A program made the translations under genes and the position numbers. The notes beneath the pieces are model-generated. The model saw only the letters and a list, made by a program, of their open reading frames with translations, was not told the DNA's origin and did not search any database. Of a DNA stretch of 64,000 nucleotides, positions 50,641 to 60,700 are shown in pieces. Source of the stretch: Colius striatus (lineage: Eukaryota > Chordata > Aves > Coliiformes > Coliidae); the NCBI RefSeq assembly GCF_028858725.1, contig NC_084761.1:93025971-93089970 (forward strand), read 5' to 3'. Each line of letters begins with the position of its first letter. The stretch's first letter is position 1.

Positions 50641-52409
50641 CAACACTGCAAGTGCCTGTGATCTTTACAATATCTGAGACATCATGCTCTTGAATGACAC
50701 AATCTTTTTTTTCTTTTTTTAACAAGTTATCATTAGATTGGAAATTCCTAGTTTTTCTGCATGTGCTTAGAACATATTTATAACCATGCTAAGGAATCAT
50801 GACAGAATTATACGTAAACAAGGAAGTTGTGCTGATTTTCTTATATAACTTTCCCAGGGGAAGGTAAAAAAAAATATCTTGATTCCCAAAATGTAGTCCT
50901 ACTTTGTCAGTGGACAGAAAATCCTCACTATAATGCTACTCTTATATCTGCATTGACTCCTCACCAGTACTGGTGTGGGAAGAAGATATTGTGCTATGGT
51001 GGCAAATAATGGTTCTTTTCCTGAATTAGAGCTATGTGCAGACTGTGATATATGAATGACTTCCCAGAAAAGATCAATTCCTTTTTTAACAGTACCTACT
51101 TATTCACAGAAATTAAAGATGTAACTCTAAATAACTCCACAGCTATCATTTAATATATTTAAGGAAAATCAACAAAACTGACTATGAAACAAGGAATAAT
51201 ATAAGCTTGGCAGTGACTAATTTAGAAGGATAATTTGATGCTCTTCTACAATGTAGTCACTGAGATAACTCTTCTTACTCATAAAGGCGATTACAAGATT
51301 TCATGGTTTCTGCTACAGATGGATTGGATAGATAACTTTGATGATGAAGTAATCAGGATCTTCCAACCGATGAACACTTGTGAGAGCCAAGAAGAACTGT
51401 GGTGAAACAAGAGAAAATACCTCTGACTTTACTAATAGTACTTGATTTCTGAAGGAGAATGATACAGTGGAACACAATTTCTGTGTTAACGTGGCAAATG
51501 ACAGATCAAGAATCCAAAAGTGCTGGTGTAGGTGGTTATCCAGAAATCTTAACGCCTTGAGTACCAGAGGCCTCAGCAAACTGGAATAGCCAAAAGACTC
51601 CCAGGAAATGGATGCAATGCCTAGTGTATCCCTAGTTTCACTAGTCAATCCATTGTTGTAGTGGTGCAAGCTATAGTCATTCAAAGATGTAGAGAATCTA
51701 GGTAGTGCACGTGCAGAGACATACACAGGCAACATAGTACAACCAACAGAGTTGACTCCAAGCCACCTTTCCTTTGCTAGCTACTTCTTCATATGCTGCT
51801 TCTGCCCATGTGATCACCCAGGGCCCAATTGATTAACTTGCAGCACCTGTTTCTGATAATTGGAAGTAGCTTGCCAGCTGCATTAACTTGTCCCTACCAT
51901 CTTTAAAGCCACATTTGTGCCTACAATCTGTAATGCATTGTTACATTGCCATGTCCATGTAAATTAGGAGGATATTGACTCTGACATGGGTGCTCTCATC
52001 TCTTTTCTGTTGATAGCTGCTTGTTCTATCATGTTTCTTACGTCAAACAGTGAGTCAAATGAGGGAACTAAATTGACTGAAAGCTGGCTTAGAAAGATTT
52101 GCTGTTAACTGGGCTAGTTCTCCAGTTTATCTCACTGTGTAGACATACAGATGACAGAAGAATGCAGCAGATGACAGAAGAGCTTTTTGTAGCTGATCAG
52201 TGTTATTGTGTCAATAACACTGGGATTTTTCCTTATTCTTTTCCTTATCTTGGCTTGAATACTTAGTGAGTCCTGAATTACAAAACATTCCTTCCCCAAC
52301 TCCCTGCCAACTGTAAACCCAACATCCTTACAAAGGTAATTTCTAAATTCAAAATACAGTGGGAATTTGCAATCCTCTACTAACAGGTTGGACCTTGATT
52401 ATAATCTTC
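50641..52409. other. Non-coding stretch with one 140-codon antisense open frame
   Basis: The minus-strand open frame 51313-51735 matches no family I recognise and shows no exon signals. The rest is AT-rich and unannotated. Confidence 0.45.
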
Positions 52410-52494
52410 AATCACAGAATCTTAAGGGTTGGAAGGAATCTCGAACAATCATCTAGTCCAACCCCCCTGCCAGAGCAAGACCACCTAGATAGCC
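52410..52494 (-). mobile_element. CR1 LINE 3' tail, minus strand, ~85 bp
   Basis: ATCACAGAATCTTAAGGGTT, then TCATCTAGTCCAACCCCCCT and AGCAAGACCACCTAGATAGC. CTTAAG tail type. Confidence 0.92.
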
Positions 52495-55400
52495 TCTAGA
52501 AATGTCCTCTTGGCCTTGGTTTCAGCAAAAGAAAGAGAAGCCTGAATCAGTTACTTATGTGTCATGAGATCTAGGTGTCTGATCAATGCAGAGCTCACCG
52601 ATAGAGTTAGTGGAAGAGAGAGAGCTACTCATCAGTTATTTGTTTGGACAAACAGGTATGGATTAAAGGGTAAACTGAACAGTTCTCTAGATTCTATAAT
52701 GGACTATAATGACCAGATCTCTCTTAGATCCAATGTTAGCTTGCATATCTAGTTCACATGTATACATTCATTTCAGTTACCTTAATCTGTAAATTAAATT
52801 TTCATGCTAAAAGATGAATAGAGGTTAAAGTTGCCTCCACTTCTCTTGTGCCATCCAATACTGAGAATGCTTTATTCCTCTGGGTAAGATGTTAATTTTA
52901 TAAAAGCTTTCAAGCCAACGCCACAGTTTGTCTATGACAAATGTTCTGCTGCTTGCCACTCTAGTTCTGAGATTTTACAGCTGAAGAGCTCAGAGAGTTT
53001 TGACTGAATGTAAACCTTTTGGCATCGTTGAATGTCCATAATCGCATGTGTATCCATGGTAACTTCAGGAGAGAAAGTATGGCTGTATAATCCTTCTTAA
53101 GTAATACAATATTACGTTTATCTTGGTGGACAAAGAGATGTTAGCTAGTCATAAGCATATTAAACAGCCTATGAATATCAAAGTTGCACATACAATCCTT
53201 ACCAGCAACATGGAAATTGTTTTAGCAAAATTGTACCATGTACTAACACATCAGGAGTATATAGACAAGATTTCTGGAGCTTCTGTTTTGTAGTAGGTAA
53301 AGTATCATCACAGCAATCATTAAACTAACTTTCTCTTCATTTTATAGTGTAATTAAAAAGTCATAACTAAAAAAAAAAGGGCTACAATACTCTCTACTGA
53401 AAATGGAATTTACACCCTTTTAGTGTGCTGTATTCCTGTATGATATGGTGAACAGTCATCTAAATGTTTTCAAATGGTGTAAATGATTCGAGTCAACATG
53501 ATACAGACTGTACTGGTATATTTTTAAGTATGGATTTTTCCTTATTTTCTTGTTTTCTTCATTATTTTTGGTTCCCAAAAATACAGACTAGTTTAGATGT
53601 AGCTATGTTTTTTGTTTAACATCCAAACATATCTGGACAGCATTTTTGGTTTTTACTTTCCAGGTTTTTTCCTGGAGATCCTGGTAAAGCCTGCAAGAAC
53701 TGTAATACTGTCTTCTCTTATTGACAAGAAATAACAAAAGTTGCATGCTTGTGCAAGTAAAATTAAAGACAAGGCACTCTTTGGCACTGATGTTTAAGTA
53801 AAATCAGCTCTGTATGCCTGCTCCTTTTAGCATTCAGGGCCTATACAGGTATGTATGTGGACAGTAAAAAGATGTAGCTGAAGAGATAGAAATTTGACAA
53901 ACAAAGGCTCTTTTGCTGTAAAAGAGAAAGAAAATACTCGAATTTTATATACAGGCAAAATGGTTTATAGATGGAAGCTTTTTTCTCTTTCCATGAGTTT
54001 TCAGATGCTTTCTAATGGGACATGGGAACTAAAGAAGGAATGCAACCATAGGTTCTGATCCCACAGCAATTTTTTTCTCCAACTGCTGCCCCACAGAAAT
54101 TTGGCATCTGTCACTTCTCAGTCATGAAAGTAATCCATTGAGTGGAAACCTGGGATTTTTTTTCTTTTTTTTCCCTGTCTTCTCATCTATGAAGTACATT
54201 TAGTGTTTTTATGTCCTTTGCAATGTCAGAGACTGATTATGCTTAACATAGTTTCTATTTAAAGGAAAAAGACTAGGAGCCCTCGAGTCAGTATTTTCTT
54301 ACAGTATTAACTAGCATGTTTACCTCTGTTTTCCCTCTCCTTCAGCCATAGCGAGAGGAGAAAATATAATTAAATATTACAGTCACCGGAGTCCAGTTTT
54401 TATTTGGTTTGTTAAAATAAAATGCTTCAAAGTATCTCATTCCAACATCAGTAAGATAGGAAAATAAAACAGCTTGGTTGAGTTGTATTCCATTAACAGC
54501 ATATCTTATGTGGAAGAGTATGATAAGCTCAAGGAATTAGAGTAATGGAGCCTCAGAAGGAGGATAAAAGGATTACATAGATTTCTAGAACTGGAGAGCC
54601 TCTTGGATGCTCAGCACAAAGCATCATGCATTCCTATTCCAAGGCAAGAATAAACTATAACTGTGTTGATTTTTTTTTATTTGTTTGTCTACTCTCTACT
54701 CAGAAACCTCAAATGACTTCCTAAGTTAATGACTTCCAAGGATTCAGTTTCTTCTATCACTCTGTTTTTGTTACAATAGCTGTGCCAAATTATGCAGCCT
54801 GCATGTATTGTCTTGTTCCTGGATACATTCGTAATATGCAGTCGTGGAACCAGAATGATCTAGTGTGGTGATGTGCCTTTTGGCCGTAATTTTTCTTTGA
54901 AAGGAAAAGACTGGTCTGATATATGAAATAACTGTGGGATGGATTCAGAGTTAATTGCTTTATTCTCGTTCTAAGTGTTGCCCTAAAAGCATCACAGTAT
55001 GTTCACTGAAGTTTAAAACTACATAGTAATAAATAAGTAATCTTAACTAATTTTAACGGTGCTTTGAGCAACATACATTAAAATCTGTGAGGTCTTTGTA
55101 GAGTTTTAGAGGGCTACACTCACTTGTGATGTAAGTAGACTCAGTTCTCTAAGGAACCTGTGGATCTGGAATTCAGTGCCTAGGAGGGAGAAAGCTGAAT
55201 GTAATTCAAACACCATCCTTCAAGAAAAACCTCAAAAAACTGGTGTGAAAGTATCCATAAAGTCTTTTTGCTCTTTTTCTTAGTGGAGACTGGCTCCTGG
55301 AACATAAATAAATAATTGAAAATGTTGCATTAGCGTAGGAGATAGGAAGGAGCCTTGGTAATAAAGGGCATGTCCATGTCTAGATGGCTTAACCTGCTAC

Positions 55401-57576
55401 AGAATTCCCATAATCTTTCCAGAATCGTGGTTATGGGTGCTGAGTGTTGAAATTTGCATTAGATTCTGTTTTGTCTGGAGAATAATTAATGGAAATTCCA
55501 TTCAGACATCCTGGTTTATTCCTGTCTGGGCTTTTCTTGTTGCTTTGCCATGGAGTGGGGGGCAGAACGGAAGGATGAGTTTCCAGTTAAAGTACCACAA
55601 AGGTCAAACTGGTTGTTTGGTGACACTCTCCTGGTGGACAATAAAGTGTTGCTTAAACTATATACCTATGATGGCTTGGGAGTTTCATCTGAAAAATAAC
55701 TTCTGTTGTTTTTCCATGTACTATACCATCATCTTAGAGATCTTTCTTCATGGCTCACTGTAAACTTTTGAACTTAACTTCCTTTGCTGATCAGCTACAA
55801 TAGCATTTCTTAACCTTAAAGGAATGACACAAAGTCTTTGTTTGTTTTCCCTTTCTTGAAATGTGGTGGGGAAAATAATTTATAATAAATATGAAACATT
55901 ATTTCTTAATTGGATCACTATATTATGAATATTTTTCCCCAAATAGTTTAAATAATTTTAATGATGTAAGCTTATATACTGTGCTACAGAGGATGTATGA
56001 TCTAACTGTAATAATAAAATGTTTATTTAGGATTTTCGCTCTGAAGACAGCTAAGAAAAATCTCAGAGCTTTCCCAAACCACTCTTTCCAAAGAAACCAC
56101 AATGTTACTGAGCCCTTTCATCGTCCAGCATAAGGTACTGAAGAACACAAAAATGTACACTGTACTACTTGAAATTAATTCATATTTGCAGAAGACACAG
56201 TCTGTGTGAGTATATGCCATTATGAAATGTAACTTTTTTTTTCCCTCTTGACTTTTTTAGCTGCCTCACCCCTTTTATTTGAACACATACATATGGTGTG
56301 TGAGAGTGAGCAAGCTCTCTGTAAATGTTTGGAAGAAGCATCTGTCAGACAATAAAACTTACAAGAAAACATGCTTCTCATTTAAAGTGTATTCACTAGA
56401 ACTATTTCAGTGTTGGAATCAGTTCATTTTTATAGCTTGGAGGCATTAATGAGAGCAGAGAACTGTAAAGGCAGCAGAAAACTCAAACTGCTATTACAAG
56501 CCAAGGTATTTTTTTAAAGCATTTCGTCTATTCGGCATCACAGTCTTCCGATAGGAACCTGAACCAGTTGAAAGACAGGAAACTTCTGATAGTCCATCCA
56601 AAAAAAATTGCAACGAAGAAGATGGCATGATTTTGCAAACCTGGAAAGTCTAAAGATTACAATAATTGTTGGACCAAAGGGACCCTCTTCAGGCATAAAT
56701 AGCAAGACTCCTACTGTCTTCTCTTGCAGACCAACTCAGCTGCCAGCAAAAGCAGGTGCTCTCCCCCTACCAGTGCTCCAGAGGAAGTATTTAGTGAGTA
56801 TTCACAGCTCTTCTTGCAAATTCATATATTATTAGTGTTTTAGATATATTTGTATAGTTTTCTCGAATGACAAAAGCATTTAAAAATCAGTTCTTATGGC
56901 TGTCATTTTAAACAATTGCTGGAGTTCAACAGTCTGATGCAATGTTGATATTAATTTAGAAACAAAGATTTGCACAATCTGTGATATCAACTTTTACAAA
57001 GTTTTGGTTTTAATAACCATATAGCTTAAACAATCGGAAGCAATTACGATGTATTTTTTAGTGCACAAGTTATGACAGTAAAGTAATTTATATAAATATG
57101 AAATGTATTTGATTTTAAATGTTATGCCATAAAACAGTCTTTGTAGAACACAAATTTAAAATAAATCATTTCTTTTGGCAAAGTAACCTGCAATTTAATC
57201 TTTAGAAGAATAAATATACCACTAATGTTTTCCACAGACACAGTTGCTACTCTAATTAATTCAAGATGTGACTCTAATAAGATTTCAAAAGAAAATCAGA
57301 AACAGATTTTTCTCGGAGGTAGTACTATGAACAAGGTTAAGATGTTTTTATTTTCATTAGAAACACTTGTCCCAGGTAGTGTTACAGATTTGTAATGTAT
57401 AGCGTGGAAATATCAAATCTGAAAGCATTATAATAATGTTTTTAGAAGCATAACAATTTTTAGTATTTCTTTCTGGTTATAACTTATGGTATATTACATT
57501 TTATTATGTAACTGTTATTCAGTTTTTAGAGTAACTAATGTGGCTAACATACTTTTTTCATTTTGCACGGAAGGGA
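52495..57576. other. Repeat-poor upstream region of SPON2
   Basis: About 5 kb with no recognised repeat. It should contain the SPON2 5' non-coding exon and promoter if these lie close, but no convincing TATA box, CpG island or first exon could be picked. A pyrimidine tract ending in CAG at 56715-56729 is one possible splice acceptor. The acceptor AAG before the start codon (ends 57573) is more convincing. Confidence 0.5.
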
Positions 57577-57799
57577 ATGGAAAACCTGATGTTTATCTGC
57601 TGCTCCTGTAAAGTTCTCTGGACCGTACTTGTAACAATACTAGGTTATGCCAGCAGCTTGCCTGTGAATGAGGATTCTATTTGCACAGCAGAAGAACTTG
57701 CTAAGTACAGCATAATCTTCACAGGGAAATGGAGTCAGACTGCTTTCCCTAAGCAATACCCACTTTACAGGCCCCCAGCACAGTGGTCATCATTGCTAG
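57577..57799 (+). CDS. SPON2: SPON2 coding exon 1 (residues 1-75, phase 1 end)
   Basis: Encodes the signal peptide and the start of the spondin domain. The ATG sits in a GGGAATGG context. A pyrimidine-rich tract ending in AG (57572-57573) lies immediately upstream, so this is probably the second exon of the mRNA. The donor is CTAG|GTAAGT, with GT at 57800. The split codon GGT (G75) is completed by exon 2. Confidence 0.93.
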
Positions 57800-60700
57800 G
57801 TAAGTGAAGTATGTACAGTTCTAAGAACAGATAACTCTCCTGACTGCTGTGATCTTTCTTCTATTTAGTAGAGAATTTTAAGATAACTAATGAAAAAAGA
57901 AAAAAAAAAGCCAGAGTTATTAAGAATGAAATGCAGAAATTAAAGTATCCACAATTCTTTCAAACATCTTCAACTGTTTTCAATTGACTTCTGTTTTCAA
58001 TTGGCTGCAGCTGAAATAAACAGTGATAAGCCAAATGTTTTAGCGTTCAATCATTTTTATACACATTTTTTAACCTCAGAAACAAGACAGAGAAAGAGAA
58101 GAAATAGGGGCAATTTAAACCAGACTTTTATGTCATGCCATGTATTCAATCAAATAGGTGTTACTCATAGTTCTGACTACAGCATGTGGAAAAAAAATGA
58201 ATATGCCAGCAATGGTGTACGTGATTTTGCTGAAAAGGGTGAAGCATGGGTATTAATGAAAGAAATAGAAGAAGCTGGAGAGAAAATTCAGAGTGTACAC
58301 GGAATCTTCTCTGCTCCTGCCATTTCCAGTGGTACAGGACAAACTTCCACTGAATTAGAAGTGCATTCAAGACATCCCTTAGTAAGTAAATGTACTTATT
58401 AATTTAAAAAGTTTATTTTATGTCACTAACACCCAAGAATAAATATTTAAATTCTCACTTGTAGGAAAAATATAGTGCATAGTTACTAAAAAGCATGTCA
58501 CATTCCAGGGGGCAGTGCAGAGGTCTTGTAAAGCACAACAGCAAAATGACTTATCTTTCAAAGAAAATTAAATTAAAGATACTATATGCAGGACTGGAGT
58601 TTTTTAAATTAAGTGATGCAACTCTAATGGATCATTTTGTTTCATTAGGTTTCATTCGTTGTACGAATTGTTCCAAGCCCTGACTGGTTTGTGGGCATTG
58701 ACAGCCTAAATCTCTGTGAAGGAGACCACTGGATGGAAGAAGTGTCTGTAGATCTATTTCCATATGATGCTGGAACCGATAGTGGTTTCACATTTTCCTC
58801 CCCAAACTTTGCCACTATTCCACAAGACACGGTTACAGAGGTAGGTGCATAGACATAGTTTGGCACTTCATACCTATATGGTTTGGGTCCTCCCTTTAAA
58901 TCAGAAGTGTCCTATGACAACATAATAGACTCCTGTGAAACTTATTTCTGTATTTGATAGTGCAGACACTCCCAAAAATCCATTTACAGCAGTAAATGGA
59001 TTTATTACACAGTTAATACCCCTACTGCTTCTGTTTTTAGTCTCTATCTTTCAAATTTATTAGGTAAATGCAGATGGTTCATGAAAATTTGGCTCTTAAA
59101 ACAGTTCTTAAACACTAAGAAAATAAAACATTCACAGAAGTCTTGGCATTATTAACTATGCATCCAACCAAGAAAATTCTTAGCATGGGATACTGATGGG
59201 AAGGAGTTTTCAGCTAAAAGCATTGCTGAAACCTGAAACTGTTACATTTGAAGGAAAGGAGCTAAGGGAAAGCAGATGAGAACTTCATTGCTACTATGGT
59301 GACTCCACTTTTTATCTCTTTTGCTCTCTCAATACTCTATATACCTCATACTTTCATCATTTAAGGGTGATGGGGAATAGAGGATTTTGATTCAAATGCT
59401 TTGAATAGTTAAGCATTCACTTAATCCTTTCTTTAAGGTCAGTTTTGCTAGAGCCAAATACTGTGCTAATGAGTAATGAGAAAAAGAACAGAGAAGCTGG
59501 AAAACAACATATTTGGCCTCCTACATCCATATGACAGCTGCTATAGCATACCTAATATTATTGCTTAATACTTTTACAGTTTTCCTTGTAACATCTACTT
59601 CTTTCCATTGAACCGTTCCATACTTTACTGTGTTTTCAGTATCTCTCATTAAACAAAGGTTGGCACAATTCATTATGCTCTGTCTCAAAGCATTATGCCT
59701 GTAAATTCTGGGATTATCAACAGTAGTTCTGTGAACTGAAGTTCATAGAAGCTGATTATATGCATTTTACTTGCCAAAAAGTGTTAGCATGATGTGTAAA
59801 CATGATTTTACAGTTTTCTTCTTACTAATGTGATGTAGTTTTTTTAAGGTTCTTCTTTTTATTTTACAGATTACTTGTTCCTCTCCGAGCCACCCAGCAA
59901 ACTCATTTTATTATCCCAAACTCAAAATTTTGCCACCTATTGCCCATGTAACGATGGTGAAAATAAAGAAAAACCAGCTGGGTCTTTCTGCACCTTACAT
60001 TAATCCCCCAGCTAGAAGCAATGAAGTAATAGACTCTGTCTCAGGTAAGTGATTAGTACTTTGATATGCTCAATTCTGTTATTGTCATTCACTTAGAAAA
60101 TAGGTGGAAATCTGGCAGGTGATGAAAGTGCTGATTAGGCAGAACAGTCTCTTATCTGTATAGGAATAGTTTCCAGACACACATCAGAAGTAAAACAAGT
60201 CAGTTGACTTACAAGAGAAGCCCTGAAAGAATAAGGAAGGGATTGTATATTTGAGCTGTGTTTCGAAGGTTTGTGTTGTATCCACAGTAATGGCTATCAA
60301 GCCATAGTATCAGCATGGATCAATGAATTATATGAGAAAAAAACCAACACTTGATCAGAATCAGAGTTTCTAAGTTCTTTGCAACTTTGATGTAAATAAG
60401 TTTTTACATGACAACGGAGTAAAAAACCCACTACTATTTCTGATTCAGAGGGCTTGATAGTTATTTGCAATAGGAATTGATCTAGTTCAATTGATTTTTA
60501 AATACTTGTGATAGAAGCATACCTCCTGACCATAAAAATAGTGTTCTCTCTCATTTTTCTTATCTTAAAAATACCAGGTAAAAACCTTGTTTAAGTAGGA
60601 AGATAAATAAACTACTGACTCATAGAATCACAGAATCATTTTGGTTGGAAAAGACTTTTAAGTTCAAGTCCTTCAGTAATCTCACATTTACAAAGCCTAC

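Noticed and set aside
56608..56835. 75-codon frame shortly upstream of SPON2 considered as a coding first exon
   Set aside because: No family similarity, and SPON2 already has a complete N-terminus with signal peptide at 57577. A non-coding exon here remains possible.
57538..57576. Upstream in-frame ATG extending SPON2 by 13 residues
   Set aside because: It lies before a likely splice acceptor, and the extension would put 13 residues before the MEN start typical of the family and ahead of the signal peptide.
58001..58157. Open reading before SPON2 exon 2
   Set aside because: No family similarity. The AG acceptor at 58157 restores the conserved [11 protein letters not shown] junction, so this is intron.
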